Made by a program: the position numbers and the translations under genes. Below are positions 1 to 8,877 of a stretch of 64,000 bases of DNA, in pieces. Position 1 is the first letter of the stretch, and each line of letters begins with the position of its first letter. The notes beneath the pieces were generated by a model. It did not search any database, was not told the DNA's origin, and saw nothing but the letters and a program-made list of their open reading frames with translations. Origin of the DNA: Clostridium_AD sp051278035 (lineage in GTDB: Bacteria > Bacillota > Clostridia > Clostridiales > Clostridiaceae); assembly GCF_051278035.1 (NCBI RefSeq), contig NZ_JBNMNU010000003.1, positions 11,552 to 75,551 of the forward strand. Direction: 5' to 3'.

Positions 1-726
1 ACCAATACCATAAATAAGCACCTCAGAATTTTTAATTTTACTTATTATGTCCTTTATGCCTTTTTCATTTAATATAGTTTCCAGTGCACCATTACTCAAA
101 TTATCAGGTACATGAAGTAATTCATAATTACCAGAAATTTTGTTTGCAAGCCTTGCAACTAAGGTATTAGCCTCAATTTCAACATCTCTAGACATACCGC
201 CTCTAGCCGGAAGAACTAAAATATTATTATATTTGTTTATCTTCGGAAAATTTTCTACAACTTCTTTTACTGTTGATCCACCTGTTAATGCAATTATAGT
301 ATTATCTTTTATAATCCCTGTTGCATAACTAGCAGCTGCCTTACCCAGTTCTTTAAGTACACTTTTATCAATTTCTACATTCCCGGGAACAACTATAACT
401 TGTGAAAGCTTTAAATGCTTCTCAATAAATCCCTCAATTTTAGACAACCCTTTAATTTCGCGAATAAAATCTTTTAACTTACTTATTATTTCTTCTCCAT
501 CTGTTGTCACAAACATACCTGATGCATTAATCTCAATTAAATTCTGAGACTTCAAAAAATTTATTTCATTTCTTACTATTCTTTCCCCTATACACAAATT
601 ACTTGCAAGGATTCTTCGTCCTACAGGTTGATTATAATATATGGTCCTTAGTATGTTATACCGTTTTTGTAAAACTTCTATTAATTCTGGCACTACCTTT
701 TGCTGTAATTTTAATATCTCTTGCAC
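1..726 (-). CDS. cggR: Central glycolytic genes repressor CggR (SorC/DeoR family), partial at the window edge
   Basis: This transcriptional repressor senses fructose-1,6-bisphosphate and controls the gap-pgk-tpi-pgm-eno operon in Firmicutes. The visible 242 codons begin at GTG (726-724), placed by the AGAGG sequence just upstream. They show the CggR N-terminus (LKLQQKVVPELIEVLQKRYN), a winged-helix segment around residues 20-60 (GRRILASNLCIGERIVRNE) and the start of the SorC sugar-phosphate domain (IIALTGGSTVKEV, ILVLPARGGMSRDVE). The C-terminus lies beyond base 1, where gap would be expected next on this strand. The gene follows rpoN with a 143-bp gap that holds a promoter and a matching operator, so it probably represses itself. 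The family call is secure. Confidence 0.92.
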   Translation of the reverse strand, partial: MQEILKLQQKVVPELIEVLQKRYNILRTIYYNQPVGRRILASNLCIGERIVRNEINFLKSQNLIEINASGMFVTTDGEEIISKLKDFIREIKGLSKIEGFIEKHLKLSQVIVVPGNVEIDKSVLKELGKAAASYATGIIKDNTIIALTGGSTVKEVVENFPKINKYNNILVLPARGGMSRDVEIEANTLVARLANKISGNYELLHVPDNLSNGALETILNEKGIKDIISKIKNSEVLIYGIG

Positions 727-741
727 TTAAACACCTCTCTG

Positions 742-777
742 GACTTTCTGAGTCCCAGCATACAATTTTTGCTCCCA
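742..777 (-). promoter_or_regulatory. CggR-type tandem operator upstream of cggR
   Basis: On the minus strand two TGGGA[C/G] boxes start exactly 20 bases apart, at 777 and 757. The cggR-proximal half reads TGGGAC, six bases, then AGTC. This matches the known Bacillus layout CGGGAC-N6-TGTC-N4 repeated twice. The distal half keeps GGGAG but its TGTC part is degenerate. The site lies between the putative start of transcription and the GTG of cggR, as in Bacillus, where CggR acts as a roadblock. Confidence 0.75.
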
Positions 778-782
778 CCTAT

Positions 783-811
783 AGTATAACTCAAATACTA
801 ACTTTTTTAAA
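783..811 (-). promoter_or_regulatory. Putative sigma-A promoter of cggR
   Basis: The minus strand has TATACT at 788-783 and TTTAAA at 811-806, separated by 17 bases. The -35 box matches only four of six consensus positions. Transcription would start near 776, so the CggR operator falls immediately downstream. The promoter overlaps one arm of a palindrome at 791-822. Confidence 0.45.
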
Positions 812-822
812 TTAGTATTTGA
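791..822. repeat. 11-bp perfect inverted repeat between rpoN and cggR
   Basis: Bases 791-801 (TCAAATACTAA) are the exact reverse complement of 812-822, with a 10-base AT spacer. No T-run follows on the minus strand, so it is not a convincing terminator for rpoN. It overlaps the -35 region of the cggR promoter and could be an operator or a weak transcript end. Confidence 0.5.
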
Positions 823-869
823 AAAAATATATTAACATTTTGTTAACAAAACCATTGTATATGCTTTTT

Positions 870-2237
870 TTAAAATCTTTTTCGTTTACTTGAGCTTTTA
901 ATTGCAAGTTCTTCTCTATATTTTGCTACAGTTCTTCTTGAAATATTCATCCCTTCTGCATTTAATCGATTACAAATGATTTGGTCTGATAGCGGTTTCT
1001 TTTTCAGTTCATTATTTACCATTTCTTTAATAGAGGCTTTAATGTTAATTGTAGATATATCATCGCCACCTACAGCCGAAGCTATTCCATTAGTGAATAA
1101 ATCTTTTATTTTTATAATTTTACCATTATTTACACTAACATATTTTTCTCTAATTGCACGGCTTATGGTAGATTCATGCATTTCCAAATTACTTGCAATA
1201 ATCCTCAGTGTCATTGGTTTTAAATATTCTTCCCCAATATCAAAATACTCCTTTTGAACTGATAAAATTTGTTCTAGAACCCTGTACACTGTATTTTTCC
1301 TTTGTTCAATGCTTTTGATAAGAAACATTGCGCTATTAAGTTTATCTTTTACGTATTCTACAGCTTCCACATCTTTTTCATCTTTAATAATTTCTTTATA
1401 TAGTGAATTTATATTTAATTTAGGAAGCAGATCTTCATTCATAGAAATAAAATATTGATTATCTATCTTATTAATGTAGGCATCTGGTGTAATATATTTA
1501 ACAGTCTCACCAGTATAAAATCCTCTAGATGGCTTAGGCTCTAAATTTTTAATAATATCTGCATATTTTTGAACCTGTAGAGTGGTAACTTTTAGTAATT
1601 TTGCTATATCGGTATATTTATTTTCTGAGAGTAGCTCTAAATAATCATCTACAATTTTATAAATATTTTCATCATCATTACCCAGGATATACAATTGAAT
1701 TCTAAGGCATTCTTTTAAATCCCTAGCTCCAATTCCTTGTGGGTCTAAAGATTGAAGAATTTCAAGTGCATTTTCAGCATTTTCTCTTGTTATTGCCATT
1801 TCATTGCATATATCAGATAAATTCACAGATAAATATCCCTTTGCATCTAGATTTTCAACCATATATTTGCAAATATTAATTATATTGGTTTCACCAGTTA
1901 TTAATCCTATTTGCTCTTTAAGATAATCTTTAAGAGATTTTTCCTGGGCAATATAATAAAAAGGTGATATTTCTTCTTTTTCGATTTTTACACCGTAATT
2001 TTTCCCTTTATAGTCATCCTGATCAAGGTACTTGATTATTTCTTTAAAATCCTTTACATCATTTTTATTATTTTGAATCTGTTTTTCCTCAAGTACCGGA
2101 TTCTCTTGCATCTCTTTATCCACATATTGCCCTAACTCATATGAAGACATTTGAAGAAGTTTAACAGACAATTGCATTTCTTGTGTCATTATTAGTTTTT
2201 GCTCTTGAATTAAATTCAAACCAAAATTAATATTCAT
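870..2237 (-). CDS. rpoN: RNA polymerase sigma-54 factor RpoN (SigL)
   Basis: This 455-residue protein is the alternative sigma factor that binds -24/-12 promoters and needs an AAA+ activator. Residues 1-50 form the glutamine- and leucine-rich activator region (LIQEQKLIMTQEMQLSVKLL). The middle is the core-binding domain, with LDPQGIGARDLKECLRIQLY. The C-terminus carries the helix-turn-helix and the diagnostic RpoN box ISRRTVAKYREEL at about 432-444. The ATG at 2237 has a GAGGTGA site upstream. The length is normal. It precedes cggR, a common order in Clostridium. Its targets cannot be told from this window. Confidence 0.96.
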   Translation of the reverse strand: MNINFGLNLIQEQKLIMTQEMQLSVKLLQMSSYELGQYVDKEMQENPVLEEKQIQNNKNDVKDFKEIIKYLDQDDYKGKNYGVKIEKEEISPFYYIAQEKSLKDYLKEQIGLITGETNIINICKYMVENLDAKGYLSVNLSDICNEMAITRENAENALEILQSLDPQGIGARDLKECLRIQLYILGNDDENIYKIVDDYLELLSENKYTDIAKLLKVTTLQVQKYADIIKNLEPKPSRGFYTGETVKYITPDAYINKIDNQYFISMNEDLLPKLNINSLYKEIIKDEKDVEAVEYVKDKLNSAMFLIKSIEQRKNTVYRVLEQILSVQKEYFDIGEEYLKPMTLRIIASNLEMHESTISRAIREKYVSVNNGKIIKIKDLFTNGIASAVGGDDISTINIKASIKEMVNNELKKKPLSDQIICNRLNAEGMNISRRTVAKYREELAIKSSSKRKRF

Positions 2238-2326
2238 TTATCCATCACCTCATTTTGTCCATTATAAATATTATACCATAGCCCTAAATATAAATATAGA
2301 TTATACCTTAATCCAAAACCGCAAAT

Positions 2327-2379
2327 AAAAAAACTCAGAATAAGCTTCTGCCCTAGCAGAAAACATAAACTGAGTTTTT
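2327..2379 (-). terminator. Rho-independent terminator after the nucleoside ABC importer operon
   Basis: On the minus strand AAAACTCAG pairs with CTGAGTTTT, an inner stem TTCTGC/GCAGAA sits inside, and a run of T follows. It lies directly after the stop codon of the last permease gene and upstream of rpoN. Confidence 0.8.
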
Positions 2380-2393
2380 AATCTTCTAATAAA

Positions 2394-3326
2394 TTATCTT
2401 GACCCTTTTTCGTAAGGCTTACCACTGGCTAAAGGTCCTGTTGTTTTACCAACAAATCCTGCAAGTGCAAGCATTGTGAGCACATATGGGATAACCTCAT
2501 ATACTTCTGTAGGTAAATTCCAGCTAAGTCCTTGTGCAAAGATATTAAATGCAGATCCAAATGCAAATAATAAACTAGCCCCCAATGCTCCAAATGGTTG
2601 CCAATTACCGAAAATAACTGCTGCTAAGGCAATAAATCCACGACCTGCTACCATTCCTTCTCTATAAAGCGGAGTTATTCCTAGAGATAAAGCTGCTCCA
2701 CCAAGGCCTGCAAGCATTCCTGATAAAATAACACACAAATATCTTATTTTATAAACATTTATCCCTAATGTATCAGCGGCCATTGGATGCTCTCCCACAG
2801 CTCTAATTCGAAGTCCTAAAGGTGTTTTATATAGTACATATTGTGATACAAACACTAAGATAATTGCCCCAATAACAAACCAATTTAGCCCAGAAATAAA
2901 TTTTCCTATTAATGGTATATCCCTAATTGCATCTGGTATATTAAAATCAAGTCCTTTTACTATATCCGTTTGACCACCTTTACCTTCAAACAATTTGAAT
3001 ATTAAAAAACTAGCAAGTGCCGTAGAAAAAAGATTTATTGCAGTACCTGAAATTACTTGATCTGCACGCAAATGTATACTAAGAACAGCATGTATTGCAC
3101 CCATAACCCCACCAGCTATAACACCGTAGAGTATTCCTACTAAAGGACTTCCAGTCTTATAGCTTCCGTATACCGCAAAGAAAGCACCTATTACCATCAT
3201 ACCCTCAAGTCCTATGTTAACAACACCGGATTTTTCAGAAAATATACCACCAAGGGCCGCAAAAATTAACGGCGTAGCTATTCTTAAAGTTTGCGCTAAC
3301 AAATTTATAAAAATATCACTATTCAT
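2394..3326 (-). CDS. nupQ: Nucleoside ABC transporter permease, NupQ/YufQ type
   Basis: This is the second membrane subunit of a BMP-family importer for nucleosides. It is about 310 residues and has some eight to ten hydrophobic segments. It carries family signatures FAALGGIFSEKSGVVNIGLE near the N-terminus and VGEHPMAADTLGINVYKIRY at about 190-210, the loop that contacts the ATPase. The ATG at 3326 is chosen because AAGGAGG lies upstream and it overlaps the preceding stop codon by 8 bp, the same coupling seen between the other two genes. A longer reading frame would run through the previous gene. Substrate preference (purine or pyrimidine nucleosides) is inferred from the family. Confidence 0.88.
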   Translation of the reverse strand: MNSDIFINLLAQTLRIATPLIFAALGGIFSEKSGVVNIGLEGMMVIGAFFAVYGSYKTGSPLVGILYGVIAGGVMGAIHAVLSIHLRADQVISGTAINLFSTALASFLIFKLFEGKGGQTDIVKGLDFNIPDAIRDIPLIGKFISGLNWFVIGAIILVFVSQYVLYKTPLGLRIRAVGEHPMAADTLGINVYKIRYLCVILSGMLAGLGGAALSLGITPLYREGMVAGRGFIALAAVIFGNWQPFGALGASLLFAFGSAFNIFAQGLSWNLPTEVYEVIPYVLTMLALAGFVGKTTGPLASGKPYEKGSR

Positions 3327-4425
3327 TTGCAATCGCCTCCTTCTTTTTCTTTTCAGAGAAGTATTTAACAATATAATCTGTAGCTACAAATATAATAATT
3401 ATAGCCTGTATTAAATATACTATTTCTTTTGGTATTCCATTTAATTGAAGAGTTCTAGAACTACTATTTAATGTTCCAAATAAGAATGCTGATGCGATAC
3501 ACCCAATAGGATTACTCTTGGCAAGTAGTGCAACTGCAATACCATCAAAACCATAAGAAGGAAGTGCCATAAAGTCTTTTACATTAAGAAGGACACCTGC
3601 AACATGAGTTGCTCCACCAACTCCTGCTATTGCACCAGAAAGTACCATAGCTAGAATAGTATTTTTTGAAACATTAATTCCACCATACTCTGCAGCGTGT
3701 GGATTTATACCAACCGCTCTTATTTCATATCCCACAGTAGTTTTCCATAATAACCAGAATATAAAAATAGCTACTGCTATAGCAAAGAATACACTGATAT
3801 TAGCTCCACTACCTGACATGAACCTAGGCAGTTGTGCGCTTTTTTGTATAGTTTCAGTACTTGCTTTACCTTCAATTCCAAACCCAGTTCTAAGTATAAG
3901 AAAATTTGCAAACGCCATAGCTATATAATTCATCATAATTGTATTAATAACTTCATGAGTACCTACTTTAGCCTTTAAATATCCAGGGATAGCTCCCCAT
4001 AATCCACCGGCGGTAAACCCAGCAAGAATAATTAATATCCCATGAATTACTGGATTTAAACCTGGAATAGTTCCAACAAATCCTGCTGCCAACATTCCAA
4101 GTATAAATTGTCCAGCAACACCTATGTTAAAAAGCCCGCATTTAAATGCTACCGCATTTGCAACTCCTGTAAATATTAATGGAGTAACTTCTGAAATAGT
4201 AACAAAGGTTACTCTTTCATTACCAAATCCACCTTTATATATAAGTCCAAACAAATCCCCTAGAGCTGAGAAATACTGAAGTATAGAATAGCCTTTTGCC
4301 CACATTACAAAGAACACAGCAACAAATATAGAGACAATTATAGAAAAGAGTGGAAAAGCAAGCGCTTTAAGGGCATTCTTTGCTGTATTAATAAAAATAT
4401 TATTTTTATTTCCTACTTTATTCAT
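3319..4425 (-). CDS. nupP: Nucleoside ABC transporter permease, NupP/YufP type
   Basis: This 368-residue membrane subunit pairs with the neighbouring permease. It has multiple hydrophobic helices and the motifs FNIGVAGQFILGMLAAGFVG at about 105-125 and VGINPHAAEYGGINVSKNTI at about 240-260. The start at 4425 has AAGGAG eight bases upstream and overlaps the ATPase stop codon by 8 bp. An ATG nine codons earlier lacks a site. The overlapping starts suggest translational coupling in the order ATPase, this permease, second permease. Confidence 0.88.
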   Translation of the reverse strand: MNKVGNKNNIFINTAKNALKALAFPLFSIIVSIFVAVFFVMWAKGYSILQYFSALGDLFGLIYKGGFGNERVTFVTISEVTPLIFTGVANAVAFKCGLFNIGVAGQFILGMLAAGFVGTIPGLNPVIHGILIILAGFTAGGLWGAIPGYLKAKVGTHEVINTIMMNYIAMAFANFLILRTGFGIEGKASTETIQKSAQLPRFMSGSGANISVFFAIAVAIFIFWLLWKTTVGYEIRAVGINPHAAEYGGINVSKNTILAMVLSGAIAGVGGATHVAGVLLNVKDFMALPSYGFDGIAVALLAKSNPIGCIASAFLFGTLNSSSRTLQLNGIPKEIVYLIQAIIIIFVATDYIVKYFSEKKKKEAIANE

Positions 4426-5959
4426 TATCTTTTTCTCCTTCCTGTTTTTCACTTAGTGTACCACCAGCCATGAGTATACCAAGTTTTTGCTCTGTGGCGT
4501 CGATTCTATTAAGTATATCTACTATTTTACCATCATACATTACCGCAATTCTATCCGATAATGCCATTATTTCATCAAGTTCTAAGGATACCAAAAGTAC
4601 CGCCTTCCCCTTATCACGCTCCTGAACTAATCTTTTGTGAATATATTCAATTGCACCAACGTCAAGGCCCCTAGTAGGTTGGGCAGCTATTAATAGTTCT
4701 GGGTCTTTGGATATTTCTCTAGCCGCTATAAGTTTTTGTTGATTACCACCTGATAATGATGATGCACTTACATCTGCATTTGGCGTTCTAATATCAAATT
4801 CCCTGATAAGTTCAGCACAATGCTTTCTGACTTCAGTGTAATTTATAACTATACCCTTGCTAAATGGTGAATTCCTATGAATTCCAAGTATTGAATTTTC
4901 AAATATTGAGTAGTCTAATATAAGTCCTCTTTTATGCCTATCTTGTGGTATATGACCCACCCCTGCTAGCATAATATTTCTTGGCGACATTCCGTATATA
5001 TTTTTACCATTTATTGTAATAGTTCCACTCTTAGGTTTTCGAAGTCCAGTTAGAACCTCTAAAAATTCTGTTTGCCCATTGCCATCGATTCCCGCAACTC
5101 CTAGAATTTCTCCACCATATACTTCTAAATTCAAATTATTTACCGCAGGTAATCCCCTTTGATCAGATGCACAAAGATTTTCAATTTTTAATATTTCACC
5201 TTTAATCACAGCAGCCTTTTTCTCTATAGTTAGATTAACTTTTCTTCCTACCATAAGTTCCGCCAACTTGTCTATGCTTGTTTCATTAGTTTGAACTGTT
5301 CCTGTTACTTTGCCTCTCATTATTATAGTAACTCTATCACTCATACTCATAACTTCTTTTAATTTGTGAGTTATAAGTATTACTGATTTCCCTTCTTTTT
5401 CAAGGTTTTTAATTATAATTCCAAGTTCTACAATTTCTTGTGGTGTTAAAACTGCTGTAGGCTCATCTAATATTAAAATTTCAGCACCTCTATATAGTGC
5501 CTTTAGTATCTCCACTTTTTGTTGTTGTCCTACAGAAATATCTTCTATAATTGCAGATGGATCAATTGCAAACCCATATTTTCCCGAAATTTCTTTTACA
5601 TCCTTTATAGCCTTTACCATATCAATTTTAAAGCCTTTTTTAGGTTCAACACCTAATACGATATTTTGAGTTACAGTAAAATTATGTACGAGCATAAAAT
5701 GTTGATGAACCATACCTATGCCTAGTTTAATAGCATCATTTGGAGTATTTATATTCACTAAGTTACCGCTTACATAAATCTCACCTTTTTCTTGTTTATA
5801 TAGTCCATAGAGAATATTCATAAGAGTTGTTTTTCCCGCACCATTTTCACCGAGAAGAACATGTGTTTCGCCTCTTAATAGTTCGAAATCTACATTGTCA
5901 TTGGCAATAGTTCCTGGGAAAACTTTTGTTATGCCTTTCATTTGGATTACCTTTTCCAT
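4418..5959 (-). CDS. nupO: Nucleoside ABC transporter ATP-binding protein with two ATPase domains, NupO/YufO type
   Basis: This 513-residue protein has two fused nucleotide-binding domains, as in sugar and nucleoside importers. The first has Walker A GENGAGKTTLMN at about 35-46, the signature ISVGQQQKVEILKAL and Walker B ILILDEPTAVL. The second has the expected degenerate P-loop (GVAGIDGNGQTEF), LSGGNQQKLIAAREIS and a weakened Walker B (LLIAAQPTRGLD), so only the first site is likely to hydrolyse ATP efficiently. Of two close ATGs, the one at 5959 is correctly spaced from AAAGGAGG; the other overlaps it. It lies between the lipoprotein gene and the permeases. Confidence 0.92.
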   Translation of the reverse strand: MEKVIQMKGITKVFPGTIANDNVDFELLRGETHVLLGENGAGKTTLMNILYGLYKQEKGEIYVSGNLVNINTPNDAIKLGIGMVHQHFMLVHNFTVTQNIVLGVEPKKGFKIDMVKAIKDVKEISGKYGFAIDPSAIIEDISVGQQQKVEILKALYRGAEILILDEPTAVLTPQEIVELGIIIKNLEKEGKSVILITHKLKEVMSMSDRVTIIMRGKVTGTVQTNETSIDKLAELMVGRKVNLTIEKKAAVIKGEILKIENLCASDQRGLPAVNNLNLEVYGGEILGVAGIDGNGQTEFLEVLTGLRKPKSGTITINGKNIYGMSPRNIMLAGVGHIPQDRHKRGLILDYSIFENSILGIHRNSPFSKGIVINYTEVRKHCAELIREFDIRTPNADVSASSLSGGNQQKLIAAREISKDPELLIAAQPTRGLDVGAIEYIHKRLVQERDKGKAVLLVSLELDEIMALSDRIAVMYDGKIVDILNRIDATEQKLGILMAGGTLSEKQEGEKDNE

Positions 5960-6070
5960 ATACATCCTCCTTTCAAAACCAGCTAAACTTTATAATTGTG
6001 CAGTTATAACTTCCCCCTACAAATGAGGGGTGTTTTCTTTTGAATAATTCTAACTACCATTATTCTTAGA

Positions 6071-6099
6071 AAGAGCTAGATGCATAACATCTAGCTCTT
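6071..6099 (-). other. Hairpin between the BMP lipoprotein and ATPase genes
   Basis: AAGAGCTAGATG (6071-6082) is the perfect reverse complement of 6088-6099, with a five-base loop. Only a short TTT follows on the minus strand. A partial terminator here would give more binding protein than transporter, which is common in such operons; an mRNA-stabilising 3' hairpin is equally possible. The rest of the 186-bp gap holds a shorter CCCCT/AGGGG hairpin at 6014-6030 and no gene. Confidence 0.55.
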
Positions 6100-6145
6100 A
6101 TTGTACACTGAAAATCATAAATTAGTAACTAATAATTTATAGTAA

Positions 6146-7270
6146 TTATTTTAATTTGAAATTCATTGCTTCTTCCCTGTTTGTTGGAACAACTATTTCT
6201 CCAGCTATAATTTTATCTTCAAAAGTTTTAACTTCATCTAAAACTTCTTTTGGTACATTTTCGCTAGATGTTTCAGCTATTCCCACGCCTTTTTCTTTTA
6301 ATCCAAGATTAGTTATTGAACCACCTTTGAATGTACCATTAACTATAGCTTTAGATTGATCATAAGTTGCTGTATCAACTCTTTTCATCATACTTGAGAG
6401 TATAACGTCAGAATATTCAGGTAAAGAAAGTGCTTGATCCATATCAACTCCGATAGCCCATACCTCTTGTCCAGCGTCTTTCAATTCTTTAGCTGCTATA
6501 AATAAACCTATACCAACTCCACCTGCAGCATGATAGACTATATCGCAACCGTCTTGATATAATGATTTAGCGAGTTCAGTCCCTTTTACTGTGTCTGCAA
6601 AACTAGCTGCATACCTTACTGATGTTCCTGGTTCTAAGTTCTCAATATCTGTACCTGTACTTAATAAACCTTTAGCAGCTTCTGGATTAACAGATTTAAC
6701 ACCAGCTGCAAAACCAACCTCAAATCTGTTTATTAATGCGATATCTTTTCCACCAATAAATCCAATTTTATTAGTTTTAGTCATTTTTCCAGCAATAACT
6801 CCCATTAAGAAAGAACCTTCTTGTTCTTTAAAAGTAATGGATGCTACATTTGGCAAATCAACAACAGAGTCTATAATTGCAAAGTTTTTGTCAGGATGGT
6901 TTTCAGCAACTGCTATCAAAGCATCAGCCATTTGGAATCCAATAGCAAAAGTTAAATTTGTATCTTCTTCAACTAATGCTTCTAAGTTTGCGTTATAATC
7001 CTCTTTTTGTTTAGATTCAATTGGCTTGTAAGTGAAACCGTCCTCATCCATGGCACGCTTAACCCCAGTATCTGCTGATTGATTAAAGGACTTGTCATTT
7101 AATCCACCTTCATCAGTAGAAAGTCCTATAATAATATCACTTCCTGCTGCTTTCTCTTCTGTTTTCGGTGCTTCAGCTTTTGGTTCTGCATTTTTTGTTC
7201 CACAGCCAACAAACAATGTTGAAACTAAAGCCACCGTTGTTAGTATAGCAATTACCTTTTTCTTATTCAT
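6146..7270 (-). CDS. BMP family ABC transporter substrate-binding lipoprotein (nucleoside binding)
   Basis: The 374-residue protein starts with a lipoprotein signal peptide (MNKKKVIAILTTVALVSTL) and the lipobox LFVGC at about 19-23, so it is anchored outside the membrane. The mature part has Bmp (PnrA/NupN) family features: GLSTDEGGLNDKSFNQSADTG, a middle segment IGFIGGKDIALINRFEVGF and VYHAAGGVGIGLF. It binds the nucleoside and delivers it to the two permeases downstream. ATG at 7270 has AGGGGGT upstream. No purine-riboswitch core was recognised in the 355-bp region before it. Confidence 0.9.
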   Translation of the reverse strand: MNKKKVIAILTTVALVSTLFVGCGTKNAEPKAEAPKTEEKAAGSDIIIGLSTDEGGLNDKSFNQSADTGVKRAMDEDGFTYKPIESKQKEDYNANLEALVEEDTNLTFAIGFQMADALIAVAENHPDKNFAIIDSVVDLPNVASITFKEQEGSFLMGVIAGKMTKTNKIGFIGGKDIALINRFEVGFAAGVKSVNPEAAKGLLSTGTDIENLEPGTSVRYAASFADTVKGTELAKSLYQDGCDIVYHAAGGVGIGLFIAAKELKDAGQEVWAIGVDMDQALSLPEYSDVILSSMMKRVDTATYDQSKAIVNGTFKGGSITNLGLKEKGVGIAETSSENVPKEVLDEVKTFEDKIIAGEIVVPTNREEAMNFKLK

Positions 7271-7502
7271 AATAATACCCCCTATAAATAATTAATTAAT
7301 CATTAAAAAATCTTATCACTTGGCAAATATAATATTCTATAAAAGTTAAAAAAATCCTCTTTATATACATAGATTTTTTTAATTTCTTATACATGTTAAC
7401 GGTTACTTATTTAGCAAATACCCTTTCACTATAAAATATATGTAAAATATGTTTTAATAGGACTTAAGCTAAATTATATACGAGTTTTTTATTAATAGCA
7501 AC

Positions 7503-7556
7503 TTTTTATTTAACAAAATATTAAATTATTACTTATAATATTTTGTTAAATAAAAA
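7503..7556. terminator. 21-bp perfect AT-only hairpin downstream of grdD
   Basis: Bases 7503-7523 and 7536-7556 are exact reverse complements made almost only of A and T, with a 12-base loop. The right arm ends and the left arm starts with five A or T, so the structure could end transcription in either direction. It lies about 70 bp after grdD and is the likely end of the glycine reductase operon. The rest of 7271-7625 is AT-rich, should hold the promoter of the lipoprotein gene, and shows no open gene. Confidence 0.55.
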
Positions 7557-7625
7557 GAAACTGTCACTATTGTTTTAGCTTGAGTTTCTCTTTATCATTT
7601 CCATTTATAAAACATCATATATCAT

Positions 7626-8789
7626 TTAATTCATAATTTCAGCTTTTTTTAGAATTTCAATTGCTATGCTTCCAGCTTCTTCAGGAACTAAAACTATTGG
7701 TCCTGTACATCCCATACCACTTTCAGAATAAATTCCCTGTTTCCACAAGCACTTGCATGCGTCTTCAAGTTCTAGTATATCTATTCCATTTATAGCAAAT
7801 GTAACAACTTTTTTCTTTGGCATCGAAACTTCTTCTACGTCAGCTTGTTTTTCTACTTTTTTAATGACCCTATCTATTGCTTCTCTTAAACCGGCCTTAT
7901 AAGCTTTAGCAAATTCAGCTCTTGCAATTTCCAAAACATTATTTTCCGCACAAGCAGCACAATATTTTAAAGCTTCTGCTATAAGTGGTGCTCCTGATGA
8001 TCTTGAAACTATATTTACAAGTTTAGTATAGTTTTCTCCAATACCAGGTCCGTATCCAGCACCGACAGTCTCATAATTGCCTCCAGTGGTAAACGAAGCG
8101 AAAGTTTTAACTAAAAGATTACCAGTTAATGAATCACAAACCATAACATCTGGTGTTCCGAAAAGCAAGTCATTCCCTCTCATAATGGCACCACCGTCGG
8201 TTCTTAAAGAGTCTGCAAATTTAAGATCATATCCATTGCTTTGCACTTCTTTTAATATCCTCTCAACTTGTCTTGCTCCATCTAAATTAAGTATTCCAAC
8301 AGTTGGATTTTTGATACCTGTAGCTTTAGCTGTAGCAATACCAGAAATTGTATTAAGCACCATACCTTCTACTCTGTTTGTAGATGTAGTTCCAGTAGTT
8401 GTGGCTAACATCATATCAGTACCTCTACCTGGTGTTACCAGCCTTCCAACTGTAGATACACCTATAGGGAAATCAAAATGTTGAGTAACACACCCACTTA
8501 AATAACCATTCTCTAGTAATTCCGTCATCTTTTTATGACCTTCTTCTGCAGTCGTAACTTCTATAATCTCAAAGTTTGCATCCACCTTTGGTCCTATTAA
8601 AATAATTACAAAATCTTCATATTTATTTTTAGCTATTTGTGCAGCTTTTACCATTTCTTCTATGCCATGTTCTGATCCGAGTATAGTTAAACCAATTCTG
8701 ACACTATTTTTAAATTTTCCGCTTTTTATACCGTTAGCTATATCATTAAAAACTTCAGCAATCATTTGTTTAGTTGCATCTTCACTCAT
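7626..8789 (-). CDS. grdD: Glycine reductase complex component C, subunit alpha (GrdD)
   Basis: GrdD and GrdC form protein C, which releases acetyl phosphate from the carboxymethyl-selenocysteine intermediate on GrdA. The 387 residues resemble the PlsX phosphate acyltransferase fold, with GLTILGSEHGIEEMVKAAQ near the N-terminus, VGILNLDGARQVER and the glycine-rich SGMGCTGPIVLVPEEAGSI near the C-terminus. Cysteine-rich spots occur at YCAACAE and at DACKCLW; a cysteine is proposed to take part in catalysis in the family. ATG at 8789 follows AAAGGGGTG. It is the last gene of the operon. Confidence 0.93.
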   Translation of the reverse strand: MSEDATKQMIAEVFNDIANGIKSGKFKNSVRIGLTILGSEHGIEEMVKAAQIAKNKYEDFVIILIGPKVDANFEIIEVTTAEEGHKKMTELLENGYLSGCVTQHFDFPIGVSTVGRLVTPGRGTDMMLATTTGTTSTNRVEGMVLNTISGIATAKATGIKNPTVGILNLDGARQVERILKEVQSNGYDLKFADSLRTDGGAIMRGNDLLFGTPDVMVCDSLTGNLLVKTFASFTTGGNYETVGAGYGPGIGENYTKLVNIVSRSSGAPLIAEALKYCAACAENNVLEIARAEFAKAYKAGLREAIDRVIKKVEKQADVEEVSMPKKKVVTFAINGIDILELEDACKCLWKQGIYSESGMGCTGPIVLVPEEAGSIAIEILKKAEIMN

Positions 8790-8822
8790 ATCTACACCCC
8801 TTTTCTAAGCGACAAATTAATT

Positions 8823-8875
8823 ATTACCTGCGGTACTATTAAATCACTACCATTACCTACGGCACTGTTAAATCA
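8823..8875. repeat. Imperfect direct repeat between grdC and grdD
   Basis: Bases 8823-8846 and 8852-8875 are two 24-base copies differing at three positions, with a 29-base period. They fill most of the grdC-grdD gap. The second copy ends just before the grdC stop codon at 8878. It is probably a small tandem duplication. Confidence 0.7.
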
Positions 8876-8877
8876 TT

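Noticed and set aside
6014..6030. Second terminator between the lipoprotein and ATPase genes
   Set aside because: The stem is only five base pairs and no T-run follows on the minus strand.
7271..7625. Purine riboswitch before the nucleoside importer operon
   Set aside because: The conserved purine aptamer core was not found on the minus strand of this region.
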